63,265 bases of DNA. It comes from Alphaproteobacteria bacterium. GTDB lineage: Bacteria > Pseudomonadota > Alphaproteobacteria > Micavibrionales > Micavibrionaceae. A program made the translations under genes and the position numbers. Positions 14,449-22,726 of the stretch are shown here, piece after piece. Every line of letters starts with the position of its first letter. Position 1 is the stretch's first letter. Below the pieces are notes generated by a model that was not told the DNA's origin, did no database searches, and saw only the letters and a program-made list of their open reading frames with translations. Location of the stretch: contig JAGRIU010000041.1 of NCBI GenBank assembly GCA_020443075.1, forward strand, positions 1-63,265. Reading direction: 5' to 3'.

Positions 14449-15153
14449 TTATGCGGCCTCTGTCAGCGATGAGAGGTCGATTTTGACGCCCGGACCCATA
14501 GTCGAGGTCAAAGAGACTTTCTTCACGTAAGTTCCTTTTGCCCCTGCGGGTTTGGCTTTGACGATCGCGGCATAGAAGGCGCGAACATTTTCAGCCAGTT
14601 TTTTCTCGTCGAACGAGGCTTTGCCGACACCGGCGTGGATGATCCCGGCTTTTTCGGCGCGGAATTCAATCGCGCCGCCTTTGGCGTCTTTTACAGCCTT
14701 TTCAACATCCGGCGTCACGGTGCCGAGTTTCGGGTTGGGCATCAGGCCCTTGGTTCCCAAAATCTTACCCAGCTTGCCGACGAGAACCATCATGTCCGGC
14801 GTTGCAATACAACGATCAAAGTTGATTTCACCGGCCTGGATTTTCTCGGCCAGATCTTCCGCGCCGACGATGTCCGCCCCGGCTGCTTTAGCGGCTTTGG
14901 CTTTGTCGTCACGGGCGAAGACAGCCACGCGCACGGTCGAGCCTGTGCCGTTGGGCAAGGAGATCATGCCGCGAACCTGCTGGTCGGCGTGACGAGGATC
15001 AACATTGAGGTTAATCGCAATTTCAACGGTTTCGTCGAACTTACGTGCCCCGGCGTTGTCCTTAATCAGTTTCAAGGCTTCTTCCAGAGCGTAGTTTTTA
15101 TTGCGGTCGATTTTTTCCAGAGCCGCTTTCATTTTCTTTGTTGCTTGTACCAT
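14449..15153 (-). CDS. rplA: Large ribosomal subunit protein L1
   Basis: L1 forms the mobile L1 stalk near the E site and commonly represses the rplKA mRNA. The 234-residue length is typical. Family segments such as [42 protein letters not shown] and the C-terminal [15 protein letters not shown] are present. It starts 3 bp after rplK. The short spacer after its stop leads straight into the predicted rplJ promoter. Confidence 0.99.
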   Translation of the reverse strand: MVQATKKMKAALEKIDRNKNYALEEALKLIKDNAGARKFDETVEIAINLNVDPRHADQQVRGMISLPNGTGSTVRVAVFARDDKAKAAKAAGADIVGAEDLAEKIQAGEINFDRCIATPDMMVLVGKLGKILGTKGLMPNPKLGTVTPDVEKAVKDAKGGAIEFRAEKAGIIHAGVGKASFDEKKLAENVRAFYAAIVKAKPAGAKGTYVKKVSLTSTMGPGVKIDLSSLTEAA

Positions 15154-15156
15154 GTC

Positions 15157-15585
15157 TTAGTCCTCCACCACTTCGATGCCCATCGAGCGCGCAGAGCCTG
15201 CGATGATCTTGATAGCAGCGTCAATATCGTTGGCGTTTAAATCTTCCATCTTTTTCTCGGCAATTTCCTTGAGCTGGGACGTGCGGATTTGCGAGATAAT
15301 CTCGCGGCCCGGCGCGCCGGAGCCTTTTTTCTGCTTTGTCGCCTGCTTGATGAAATAGCTGGCCGGGGGTGTTTTGGTGATGAAGTCGAACGAGCGATCT
15401 TCGTACACTGTAATCACGACCGGAATCGGAATGCCCTTGGAATCTTCTGTTTTGGCGTTAAAGGCCTTACAGAATTCCATGATGTTGACACCATGCTGGC
15501 CCAGAGCCGGACCGACCGGCGGTGACGGATTGGCCGCCGCGCCGATAATTGTCAGGTTGATGTAACCTGAGACTTTCTTTGCCAT
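15157..15585 (-). CDS. rplK: Large ribosomal subunit protein L11
   Basis: L11 binds the GTPase-associated centre of 23S rRNA and is required for stringent-response activation by RelA. The protein has 142 residues with the proline-rich N-terminal loop ([24 protein letters not shown]) and the RNA-binding C-terminal domain with [23 protein letters not shown]. An AAAGGA ribosome binding site precedes the ATG. It is separated from nusG by about 1 kb that holds a divergently oriented gene and an unusual repeat-containing leader. Confidence 0.99.
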   Translation of the reverse strand: MAKKVSGYINLTIIGAAANPSPPVGPALGQHGVNIMEFCKAFNAKTEDSKGIPIPVVITVYEDRSFDFITKTPPASYFIKQATKQKKGSGAPGREIISQIRTSQLKEIAEKKMEDLNANDIDAAIKIIAGSARSMGIEVVED

Positions 15586-15805
15586 TTTTAGTTCCTTTCA
15601 CTTATGGCGCGAGAAAAATCTTGTCTTTTGGGCTGCAAACCGCGTCTTCCTGCGCTTCCGGCACTCAGGGACATCAACGTCCATTCCGTTCCGGTTCTCG
15701 GAAGCCGCGATTTTCGCTCCAAAATCCTGCGATTTTTTCGCTTTTTTCAGCATCTTTGAGGCTGAAAAAGTTAGAAGGTTCGTAGTGCGGCTCCGGCCAT
15801 GGGCT

Positions 15806-15937
15806 TTATCGGACCGGATAACCTCCTACGTTTTTATGGAATAATTTGCCTTCGCTCGCCTCATACAGGCTCGTTTCGGTTTTCTTCCATGACTTTACGG
15901 GATGATTTGCCTTCGCGTTGCTCCGGTTTTCTCCCAT
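15806..15937 (-). other. 43-codon open frame in the rplK leader (doubtful gene)
   Basis: The frame begins MGENRSNAKANHPVKSWKKT and ends in GGYPVR. It lies over the tandem duplication in the leader of rplK. There is no ribosome binding site before the ATG. The second repeat unit offers another ATG (MEENRNEPV) in a different frame that stops at once. It could be a relic or a chance frame; I list it because its charge pattern looks protein-like. Confidence 0.2.
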
Positions 15938-15940
15938 ACG
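15838..15940. repeat. Imperfect tandem duplication with inverted ends
   Basis: Two units share ATTTGCCTTCGC and CGGTTTTC with a final C-C-A-T. The first unit is about 56 bases, the second about 42. Each starts with ATGGAA- or ACGGGA-like bases and ends with their complement (TTCCAT, TCCCAT), so each can fold into a hairpin. The structure lies in the presumed 5' leader of rplK. Confidence 0.5.
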
Positions 15941-16229
15941 TCTTAACGGGGCGGACACTACACTATGATTTAAGGGAAAGGCAAGAGATTATTTACATTC
16001 CTCTTTCAATGGCCGAAGAATTTTTTACTTCTAAATGTTTTATTACCGCCTGCATCGATGACGGCTTCGATCTTCGCCGAAAACGCGTAAAGCAAAACAG
16101 CGCAACATTAACGAAAATACTCACATGAAATTCATTATTAATTACAATTTAGCTGGGAAAAATGTAATTTATCGTATATATTGTACCTTACTTTCTATAT
16201 GTCTAATTCAGAAAGGAATTGACTATAAT

Positions 16230-16592
16230 ATGGCTTATGAAGTGACGTTTTTGAAGAGACCCCGCTCAGAAGCCTTTGGACCGAACTTACGAACAGACAC
16301 TCTTTCTTCTCATAAAATCTTTAACGGTCACTTTAAAGACGCTGTCGGTCTGGCTTTGGCGTACCACGAATACCCTCAATGCGCTGAAAATCCAGACGAT
16401 TATCTTGTAAAGATTGAGGCTGATGACGGGCGCTTTACAGGCACTCTTGCTGCGCTTGTTGGTGAATTTTCCGCTCAACAGGCCCCGGCAGCACAAGCTG
16501 CCGCCTATGACGGAGCGCTTGCCGGTGAACCAGACACATTCCATCAGCTTGCCGCGCAGCACCCTGCAAACACACCTCAAATGACAGGCTAA
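16230..16592 (+). CDS. Unrecognised 120-residue protein, opposite to the ribosomal operon
   Basis: I chose the ATG at 16230 because AAAGGAA lies 12-13 bases upstream; a longer frame from 16125 would add 35 hydrophobic, low-complexity residues from AT-rich promoter-like DNA. The protein begins MAYEVTFLKRPRSEAFGPNL, has a likely folded part up to about residue 80 and an Ala/Gln/Pro-rich tail. No signal peptide or known motif is seen. It is the only gene on the plus strand inside the secE-to-tuf cluster and converges on nusG with a 21-bp gap. Its function is unknown. Confidence 0.7.
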   Translation: MAYEVTFLKRPRSEAFGPNLRTDTLSSHKIFNGHFKDAVGLALAYHEYPQCAENPDDYLVKIEADDGRFTGTLAALVGEFSAQQAPAAQAAAYDGALAGEPDTFHQLAAQHPANTPQMTG

Positions 16593-16613
16593 AGTGAGGC
16601 GAGTAGCCTTCTA

Positions 16614-17150
16614 CTATGCCTTCTCGACCTGCGCGTATTCCAGTTCGACCGGGGTGGCGCGTCCGAAAATCATGACGGAGACTTTCAGTTTGGCCTTTTC
16701 CTCATCAACTTCCTCTACTATACCGGCGAAGGATGCGAACGGACCATCGGTGACTTTGATTTCCTCGCCAACATCGTAGACGACGGACGGACGCGGACGG
16801 TCGATGCCTTCTTGCACCTGCTTAAGGATACGCTGGGCTTCGGCTTCGGTGATCGGCACGGGTTTATTGCCGCCGGCGCCCAAAAAGCCGCTGACTTTCG
16901 GGGTGTTTTTGATCAGGTGCCAGACATTGTCGTTCATGTCCAGTTTCGCCAGCACATAGCCGGGGAAGAATTTGCGCTCTGTGTTCACGCGCTGGCCGCG
17001 TTTAACCTCGACGACTTCTTCGGTGGGGACGAGGATTTCCTCGACGCAATGACCCAAGCCCTGCTTTTCGGCCTTTTCCTTGATCGATTCGGCGACTTTA
17101 CTTTCAAAACCGGAATAAACGTGGAGAACGTACCATTTTGTTGCTGACAT
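16614..17150 (-). CDS. nusG: Transcription termination/antitermination factor NusG
   Basis: NusG binds RNA polymerase, raises processivity and links it to Rho or to the leading ribosome. The 178-residue protein has the N-terminal NGN domain (KWYVLHVYSGFESKVAESIK, then RKFFPGYVLAKLDMND) and the C-terminal KOW domain (GEEIKVTDGPFASFAGIVEE). It follows secE by about 67 bp, a spacing that contains a palindromic repeat. It is separated from rplK by the opposite-strand gene, so it probably ends its own transcription unit. Confidence 0.99.
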   Translation of the reverse strand: MSATKWYVLHVYSGFESKVAESIKEKAEKQGLGHCVEEILVPTEEVVEVKRGQRVNTERKFFPGYVLAKLDMNDNVWHLIKNTPKVSGFLGAGGNKPVPITEAEAQRILKQVQEGIDRPRPSVVYDVGEEIKVTDGPFASFAGIVEEVDEEKAKLKVSVMIFGRATPVELEYAQVEKA

Positions 17151-17177
17151 TAGTTTTGATCCTTTTTTCTTTTTTAT

Positions 17178-17208
17178 TCACAAGGTCCCCGCCTTCGCGG
17201 GGATGACA
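17178..17208. repeat. Palindromic repeat in the secE-nusG spacer
   Basis: TCCCCGC-CTTC-GCGGGGA followed by TGAC forms a perfect hairpin. The stem-plus-GATGAC end resembles one half of the palindromic element inside the DNA glycosylase gene near 61.5 kb. It is probably a dispersed intergenic repeat rather than a terminator, because no T-tract follows on the minus strand. Confidence 0.6.
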
Positions 17209-17217
17209 GTCGGGAGG

Positions 17218-17415
17218 TTAAAATCCAAAGCCCATAATCAGGCGCACGGCTACGGCGATGATCTGGTCGGCAAAATACAGAAACAAAGAGGCCGTAAAGA
17301 CCATGACGAATACGGCGATCGTGCTGACCGTGGTTTCATGGCGGGTCGGCCATGTGACCTTTTTGGCTTCGGAGCGGACCTGTTTGAAAAATGCTATGGG
17401 GCCTGATTTTGCCAT
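17218..17415 (-). CDS. secE: Preprotein translocase subunit SecE
   Basis: SecE is the small essential clamp of the SecYEG channel in the inner membrane. I chose the ATG at 17415 (MAKSGPIAFFKQVRSEAKKV, 65 residues): the amphipathic helix KQVRSEAKKVTWPTRHET is followed by one membrane segment (about residues 33-58), as in other short SecE proteins. Upstream in-frame codons give a basic, non-conserved extension and are probably not translated. It leads nusG. Confidence 0.95.
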   Translation of the reverse strand: MAKSGPIAFFKQVRSEAKKVTWPTRHETTVSTIAVFVMVFTASLFLYFADQIIAVAVRLIMGFGF

Positions 17416-17540
17416 TGTGCTTGTTCCTCTTTTCTTTGTCTTCCGGACATTGCTCGTAGAGCGCTTGGGCGCTTTTTCGAGTTTTTCATGTCGGGGAATG
17501 AAAGGGTTATAGCGCAGGCCAAAACAAAAATCCAGCATAA

Positions 17541-17576
17541 AAAAACCCGCCGGGGAAAAAGAGCGGATTTTTTTGG
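17541..17576 (-). terminator. Terminator after the 291-aa gene
   Basis: On the minus strand, directly after the stop at 17579, a T-rich run, CCGC and, after a loop, GCGG followed by seven T form a hairpin with an imperfect stem. It separates this gene from secE and is also A/T-tract flanked on the other strand. Confidence 0.55.
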
Positions 17577-17578
17577 CT

Positions 17579-18454
17579 TTATCCCAGTGTAATATGTTCT
17601 TCTGCTAGAGAAACATCTGTCCGTTGGGCTGTGAGGTCCGTATCCAAGGATATTTCTTTGCTGGCTGGTGTTATCACAGGCTCAAGATCATACATCGCTC
17701 TACCCAGTGCCGAGAGTTCGTCCAAAGGGCGACCTTTCAAGGTCTGCCGACTTAAATGGATATCCACTTTCCCGGGAACTTCTTTAAAACTCACCTCGTC
17801 AGGCTTTAAACCCACACTGCCCAGCGCGGCAGTTATACTTGTTTTAGCCGCTTCAATTTTCTCAGGATCGTAGCTCGTTACCGTTGATCCGCGCGTTTCA
17901 CCCGTATAGGGTGAGGCACGTTTAACCAAGACTTCCCGCGCAGGTCGATTAAGATCCCGGATGGCGGAATTTTTTTCTTGTCCTTCAAGGGCATCCGCCA
18001 AGGCTTGGGCACGTCCTTTGATTAGATTTATATCGCGTTGCGGGGCGCATAACGCCTCTTGCAAGAGCGTGGCTGCATCGCTGATCTTTGCATTTTTCGT
18101 CTGCACCGCCCATTCGGCCAATAAACCGGCTTTTGCCTGAGGCTTTTCTTCCCTAACCGCTTTTACGAGAGCCGCATCGCCTTTTTGAGCCGCGCCGATT
18201 TGATTCTGGTTTTCTATCCATCTATCGATGCTTTCGGCATGTGTGGTCAAACTTTTTATGAGACCGTTTATATTCTGGCGCGCGAGGAAAGTTCTTAGAT
18301 CGGATGAGCTCAAAACTGTGTCTGTTTTTGGGGCGCATATCCCGCCCACGCCCTTAATGCCCGGTTCTTCTCGAACATTTTCCGGTTTACATCTTTCGAG
18401 AAAGGCTTCGTAAGCATCAACTTCTGTTGTTTGAGGCGCACCACCATCAGGCAT
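17579..18454 (-). CDS. Unrecognised 291-residue cytoplasmic protein
   Basis: The protein starts MPDGGAPQTTEVDAYEAFLE and matches no family I know. No signal peptide or membrane segment is seen. It is Ala/Lys/Glu-rich with helical character and contains a few cysteines (near residues 22, 40 and 134). It stands alone, with a good promoter (TTGACA-N17-TACAGA) upstream and a terminator downstream. A perfect 16-bp palindrome overlaps the -35 box, suggesting control by a dimeric repressor. The Ala-rich composition is unlike that of the neighbouring ribosomal genes. Confidence 0.7.
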   Translation of the reverse strand: MPDGGAPQTTEVDAYEAFLERCKPENVREEPGIKGVGGICAPKTDTVLSSSDLRTFLARQNINGLIKSLTTHAESIDRWIENQNQIGAAQKGDAALVKAVREEKPQAKAGLLAEWAVQTKNAKISDAATLLQEALCAPQRDINLIKGRAQALADALEGQEKNSAIRDLNRPAREVLVKRASPYTGETRGSTVTSYDPEKIEAAKTSITAALGSVGLKPDEVSFKEVPGKVDIHLSRQTLKGRPLDELSALGRAMYDLEPVITPASKEISLDTDLTAQRTDVSLAEEHITLG

Positions 18455-18498
18455 TGAAAGACTCCTTTGTTTTAAATTTTATGCGTAAAACGTTATAT

Positions 18499-18527
18499 TC
18501 TGTAGATACGAGATTCTGTTATGTCAA
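18499..18527 (-). promoter_or_regulatory. Promoter of the 291-aa gene
   Basis: On the minus strand a perfect TTGACA (18522-18527) is followed after 17 bases by TACAGA (18499-18504). The start of transcription would lie near 18492, about 40 bases before the ATG. Confidence 0.6.
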
Positions 18528-18552
18528 CACAATTGTGTTGTGCGCTGCGCAC
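18525..18552. promoter_or_regulatory. Adjacent palindromes, candidate operator
   Basis: CAACACAATTGTGTTG (18525-18540) is a perfect 16-bp palindrome that overlaps the -35 box of the 291-aa gene. Immediately beside it GTGCGC-T-GCGCAC (18540-18552) is a second, odd-length palindrome. Both lie in the divergent region shared with the membrane protein gene at 18618. Confidence 0.55.
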
Positions 18553-18617
18553 TATCCCATGTTTTTTTACGTCTAAAGTATTTGACCACGCTGAGGCAAA
18601 ATGGATAAACTCTTGTT

Positions 18618-19310
18618 ATGGCTTATGCTCTTAAAAGCAAGACTTTCGTTCAAGCCGCCCTGCAATTGGCAGGCACGTTTTTGATCGTCTATTTCTTTCC
18701 TTATACTTTGCTTAAACCTCTGGTTTTGATTGCTTTTTGGTGGGTTTTATTGCGCCCCCTTTCCCGTGAGGAGGTCATTATATTTATTTTGGCCTCTTTA
18801 TTCTTTGTCATTATGGATGCCGTTGTCATTGCCCAAGGCAAGCTTGTCTTTTCCGAGTCCTTCGTCTTTGGCGTGCCGGCATGGGAGCTTTTTATGTGGG
18901 GTTTTACAACCGTGCATGCCAAACGTCTGACCTTTTTGAATGACAAACCGGTCTTTTGGGCTCCCGGCCTTGTTCTTATGCTTTTTTATATGATCATATT
19001 TTCGATTCCTATCGGGGACACTCCCTTGTTTGCGGCTAGTGCGGCGTTATTAATTCTGGGCTTGTTTTTCAAGCATGACCCTCTAACGCTGCGTTATACT
19101 GGCTATCTTTTGCTTCTGGGCTTTCTCTATGAAACAACCGGTGTTGCAAGCGGGTTGTGGCATTATCCCCAAGCCCATTTCATACCGATCCCTTTGTGGT
19201 TCACGACGATGTGGGCTGGAACGGGCTTTTTCATGATTTGCGTTGTCTGGCCCGGATTATCTATAGTTTTACAGCGGATTGACGGTTCTCGATCGGAACA
19301 TTCCGCATAG
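18618..19310 (+). CDS. Polytopic inner-membrane protein of unknown function
   Basis: The 230-residue protein has about seven hydrophobic segments, starting near residues 12-30. Conserved-looking charged or aromatic residues are found within or next to membrane segments (WELFMWGF, YETTGVASGLWHYPQ, IPLWFTTMWAGTGFF). The pattern of Glu, Trp and His in the membrane recalls small carotenoid-cyclase-like or DUF2878-like membrane proteins, but I cannot assign a family. It is divergent from the 291-aa gene and is followed by a hairpin terminator that overlaps the end of gcvPB. Confidence 0.75.
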   Translation: MAYALKSKTFVQAALQLAGTFLIVYFFPYTLLKPLVLIAFWWVLLRPLSREEVIIFILASLFFVIMDAVVIAQGKLVFSESFVFGVPAWELFMWGFTTVHAKRLTFLNDKPVFWAPGLVLMLFYMIIFSIPIGDTPLFAASAALLILGLFFKHDPLTLRYTGYLLLLGFLYETTGVASGLWHYPQAHFIPIPLWFTTMWAGTGFFMICVVWPGLSIVLQRIDGSRSEHSA

Positions 19311-19320
19311 GTCTTTAGTT

Positions 19321-19368
19321 CAGGAAACACGTGAGCCAGAACAATCGTGTGATTTATTCCTGTTTTTT
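19321..19368 (+). terminator. Terminator after the membrane protein gene
   Basis: CAGGAA (19321-19326) and ACACG (19327-19331) pair with CGTGT (19346-19350) and TTCCTG (19357-19362), with an asymmetric internal loop, followed by TTTTTT. It slightly overlaps the 3' end of the convergent gcvPB gene. Confidence 0.6.
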
Positions 19369-20899
19369 AATCTTTCCAGCGCAGAACCGGATTGCGGGCG
19401 GCTTTGACTTCATCGAGGCGGCGGCGCGGCGTGGTCTGCGGATAAGTGTGGAAGCGCTCTTCGGCTTCGGCCTCGCGGGCTTCGGCGGCGATCTCCTTCA
19501 TGGCCGTAATGAAGCGGTCGAGGCTGTCCTTGCTTTCGGTTTCGGTCGGCTCGATCAACATGGTGCCGGCCAGCACCAGCGGAAAGTAAACCGTCATCGG
19601 GTGAAAGCCTTTTTCAATGAGGGCTTTGGCCATATCGAGGGTCTGCACGCCGCTTTCTTTCTGGATCTTATCGGTCAGGAGCGCTTCGTGCATGCACGGG
19701 CCCTGATGGGCGTAGGGCGCATGGAAATCATTTTCCAGCTCTCGCAGGATATAATTGGCGTTCAGCACCGCATCCTCTGAAACTTGCTTCAGCCCGTCTG
19801 CGCCGTGGCTCATCATATAGGCCAGCGCGCGAACATGCATGCCGAACTGGCCGTGGAAGCCTTTGAGGCAGCCCAGCGATTCGGGACGGTCTGTTTCGGT
19901 TTCGAGCGCATACGATTCGGCGTGTTTTATAACCGTGGGCACGGGCATATATTTGGCGAGTTCCGGCGTGCAGCAGATCGGGCCGGAACCGGGGCCACCG
20001 CCGCCATGGGGCGTGGAGAAGGTTTTATGCAGATTGATATGCATAACATCGACGCCGAAATCGGCCGGGCGGATTTTGCCGACCAGCGCGTTGAAGTTTG
20101 CCCCATCCATATAGAAGTAACCGCCTGCTTCGTGCAGCAGGTCGGCAATGGCGGCGATGTCCTTTTCGAAAAGCCCGCAGGTATTGGGGTTGGTCACCAT
20201 CATCCCGGCGATATCCGCGCCCTTTGGGTCTGTTTTATACAGCGCCTCTTTGAAGGCCTCTATCGTGAGCGTTCCGGTATCTTTGGTCGGGATCGAGCGC
20301 ACGTCGAAGCCGCAGGTAGCCGCAGTCGCCGGATTGGTGCCGTGCGAGGAATCGGGGGTGAGGATGATTTTTCTTTGCGTCTGACCATTGAGATCATGCG
20401 CGCGGGCGATCGTCATCACGCCGGCTAGCTCACCATGTGCGCCGGCGGCCGGGGACAAGCACACGCCGGGCAGGCCGGTGAGCTCACCCAGCCAGTTTTG
20501 CAGCTCATACATCAGGGCGAGCGCGCCCTGCACCGTGCTTTCGGGCTGGAGCGGATGGATAGCGGCAAAACCGGGCAGGCGCGCCATTTTTTCGTTCAGG
20601 CGCGGGTTGTGCTTCATGGTGCAGGAGCCGAGCGGGAAAAAGCCGTGGTCGATGGAATAATTCCATGTGCTCATGCGGACAAAGTGGCGCAGGGCTTGGG
20701 GTTCGGAGACTTGCGGCAAACCAATATCGGCGCGCGCGGGTGTGCCGGTGCGCAAAGGCGTGTTCGCGGGCTCTGGCAGATCAACGCCGGGATGATCGGT
20801 GCGCTCCTTCTCCCAGAGCAGGTTTTCCTCGTAATGCAGGCCGTGGTTGGTGTCTGTCATGGCATTGTTTTCCGTGATGTCCATTTTTTCTGCGGTCAT
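19367..20899 (-). CDS. gcvPB: Glycine dehydrogenase (decarboxylating) subunit 2
   Basis: This is the PLP-binding half of the two-subunit P protein of the glycine cleavage system. It decarboxylates glycine and passes the aminomethyl group to lipoyl-GcvH. The PLP lysine lies in HINLHKTFSTPHGGGGPG. The segment MDGANFNALVGKIRPADFG and the glycine-rich loop follow the family. Its length is 510 residues. The start overlaps the gcvPA stop by 4 bp (ATGA), indicating coupled translation of the two subunits, which assemble as an alpha2-beta2 enzyme. Confidence 0.97.
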   Translation of the reverse strand: MTAEKMDITENNAMTDTNHGLHYEENLLWEKERTDHPGVDLPEPANTPLRTGTPARADIGLPQVSEPQALRHFVRMSTWNYSIDHGFFPLGSCTMKHNPRLNEKMARLPGFAAIHPLQPESTVQGALALMYELQNWLGELTGLPGVCLSPAAGAHGELAGVMTIARAHDLNGQTQRKIILTPDSSHGTNPATAATCGFDVRSIPTKDTGTLTIEAFKEALYKTDPKGADIAGMMVTNPNTCGLFEKDIAAIADLLHEAGGYFYMDGANFNALVGKIRPADFGVDVMHINLHKTFSTPHGGGGPGSGPICCTPELAKYMPVPTVIKHAESYALETETDRPESLGCLKGFHGQFGMHVRALAYMMSHGADGLKQVSEDAVLNANYILRELENDFHAPYAHQGPCMHEALLTDKIQKESGVQTLDMAKALIEKGFHPMTVYFPLVLAGTMLIEPTETESKDSLDRFITAMKEIAAEAREAEAEERFHTYPQTTPRRRLDEVKAARNPVLRWKD

Positions 20900-22185
20900 G
20901 CCAGCACCTCTTTCAGGGCGGTGGTGAGGGCGGTGATGTCTTCGTCGGTGGTCATTTCTGTGGCGGTCACAAGGAGTTGGCGGCAGGTGCTATCCGTGCC
21001 GAGCGGATAGCCCGCGATGATGCCTTTCGCGGCCAGTTTTTCGACGATTTCGCTAGCCGGACGGGGGAGTTCTATTACAAATTCATTAAAATACGCATCG
21101 TTTCGTATTTTAACTTCTTTTAGCGCTGAGAGAGCGTCTACGAGCGCACAGGCGCGTTCATGATTGAGGCACGCGAGGCGTTTGAAGCCCTCCTCGCCCA
21201 GCAGGCTCATATGCACGGTAAAGGCCAATGCACACAGGCCTTGATTGGTGCAAATATTGGACGTGGCCTTATCGCGGCGGATATGCTGTTCGCGCGTGGA
21301 CAGGGTCAGCACAAAACCGCGCTTACCGTCGGCATCTTCGGTCATACCGCACAGGCGGCCGGGCATCTGGCGTAGATATTGTTCCTTACACGCAAAAAAG
21401 CCCAAGTGCGGGCCGCCGAAGCTCATGGGCAGGCCGATGGACTGGGCCTCGCCGCAGACGATATCGGCCATCGACGGGGCGGGCAGCAAGCCGAGAGAGA
21501 CGATTTCATTGACCACAACGATCAAGAGCGCGCCCGTTTTATCGCACACGGCGCGCCAGTCTTCGTAATTTTCAGGCTGTCCGGTGAAATTGGGCGACTG
21601 GATGATGATGCAGGCCGGTTCTTCTTCGGCGGCGGCTTCTTCGATGTCGTGATAGATCACCTCGCCGACATAGGTTTCGAGCACGGCGGCATAATCGGGG
21701 TGCAGCGCCGTCGCGGCAACGATTTTACGGCGTTTGGTGACGCGCCGCGCCATCATCGCGGCCTCGGCGGTGGCGGTCGCGCCGTCATACATCGAGGCAT
21801 TGGCGATGTCTTGGCCTGTGAGCTGGGCGATAAAGGTCTGAAATTCGAAAATGGCTTGCAGCGTTCCTTGGGCGATCTCCGGCTGATACGGCGTATAGGC
21901 GGTGAGGAATTCCGAGCGCTGGATGATATAATCGACGCTGGCGGGGATGTGGTGATAGTATGTGCCCGCGCCGAGGAAAAACGGGCCATCGGGGGCGGCA
22001 TGATTTTGATTGGCGTAAGCGTTTAAAGCACGCTCGACTTCCAGTTCGCCCTGATGACCCGGCAGATTGAACGTATGCCCCATTTCGCCGCGCGGGACGT
22101 CTTTATAGAGATCCTCGACGCTTGATACGCCAATTTTTTCAAGCATTTGCCCGCGGGCGCTTTGGGTTTGCGGGAGATAGCGCAT
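20896..22185 (-). CDS. gcvPA: Glycine dehydrogenase (decarboxylating) subunit 1
   Basis: This 429-residue protein is the non-PLP-lysine half of the split glycine decarboxylase. It starts MRYLPQTQSARGQMLEKIGV and carries FLGAGTYYHHIPASVDYI and YTPYQPEIAQGTLQAIFEFQT, both characteristic of GcvPA. It works with gcvPB, whose start overlaps its stop. Only 2 bp separate it from the lipoprotein gene upstream; GGGGAG about 12 bases before the ATG is the only candidate ribosome binding site. Confidence 0.97.
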   Translation of the reverse strand: MRYLPQTQSARGQMLEKIGVSSVEDLYKDVPRGEMGHTFNLPGHQGELEVERALNAYANQNHAAPDGPFFLGAGTYYHHIPASVDYIIQRSEFLTAYTPYQPEIAQGTLQAIFEFQTFIAQLTGQDIANASMYDGATATAEAAMMARRVTKRRKIVAATALHPDYAAVLETYVGEVIYHDIEEAAAEEEPACIIIQSPNFTGQPENYEDWRAVCDKTGALLIVVVNEIVSLGLLPAPSMADIVCGEAQSIGLPMSFGGPHLGFFACKEQYLRQMPGRLCGMTEDADGKRGFVLTLSTREQHIRRDKATSNICTNQGLCALAFTVHMSLLGEEGFKRLACLNHERACALVDALSALKEVKIRNDAYFNEFVIELPRPASEIVEKLAAKGIIAGYPLGTDSTCRQLLVTATEMTTDEDITALTTALKEVLA

Positions 22186-22187
22186 TT

Positions 22188-22697
22188 TTAGTTATAACTC
22201 CCCTGCGCATTCAAATCGCGCGACTGCTGTTCGGTTTTTTGTTTTTGCTGCGATTCGTATTCAGCTTTCGCTGCAAACCATGCCTCTTTTTCCGAAGATG
22301 ATTTCCATGTGTTTGGCTCCATCCACACAAGCACTTCGTCAGGATATTCCTGAGCCGCACCTGAAGCCGCATCAACAATAATACCTATGCCCCCGCCGAT
22401 TAGAATGTTTCCTGCTGTCATACCGGCAAACCCCTCCTCGACAATCACTTTGGCTGTTTTATAGCCCGTTTTCGAACAGGTGACCGTCAACGGGCCATCA
22501 CCCTTGGTAATCTCGACGGTTGCAGGCGTATCAGAGACGACCCAGCGTGTATTTTTACTGTCCACCAACTCGCACTTGGCCCCTTCAAGCTGAGCCGTTT
22601 TCACGGCGAAAGGCTGCGTCGTGCCTGTTGTTATTGTCGAACACCCAGCTAAAACTATTACCGCTAGACCCGATACGAAAAAACTCGTTTTATTCAT
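22188..22697 (-). CDS. Putative lipoprotein inserted in the gcv operon
   Basis: The N-terminus MNKTSFFVSGLAVIVLAGCS is a lipoprotein signal peptide with lipobox LAGC, so the protein should be anchored to a membrane through Cys19. A PEGA-like beta segment (PATVEITKGDGPLTVTCSK) is followed by a glycine-rich hydrophobic stretch (AGNILIGGGIGIIVDAASGA) and a Lys/Gln/Glu-rich tail. Similar small lipoproteins are widespread and of unknown function. It lies between gcvH and gcvPA on the same strand, 29 bp and 2 bp away, so it is probably co-transcribed, although a role in glycine cleavage is not evident. Confidence 0.85.
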   Translation of the reverse strand: MNKTSFFVSGLAVIVLAGCSTITTGTTQPFAVKTAQLEGAKCELVDSKNTRWVVSDTPATVEITKGDGPLTVTCSKTGYKTAKVIVEEGFAGMTAGNILIGGGIGIIVDAASGAAQEYPDEVLVWMEPNTWKSSSEKEAWFAAKAEYESQQKQKTEQQSRDLNAQGSYN

Positions 22698-22726
22698 TAT
22701 GTTTGCCTTTTCTACAAAAAATACAT

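Larger units (their letters stand above)
15586..16229. other. rplK leader and promoter region of the 120-codon gene
   Basis: These 644 bases hold no firmly supported gene. A hairpin TTTTTCAGC/GCTGAAAAA lies at 15743-15769. A degenerate tandem duplication spans about 15838-15940, and a 43-codon minus-strand open frame overlaps it (both entered separately). The stretch 16117-16229 is AT-rich and presumably carries the promoter of the plus-strand gene. The minus strand is the 5' leader of rplK, where an L1-binding site would be expected; I could not identify one with confidence. Confidence 0.5.
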
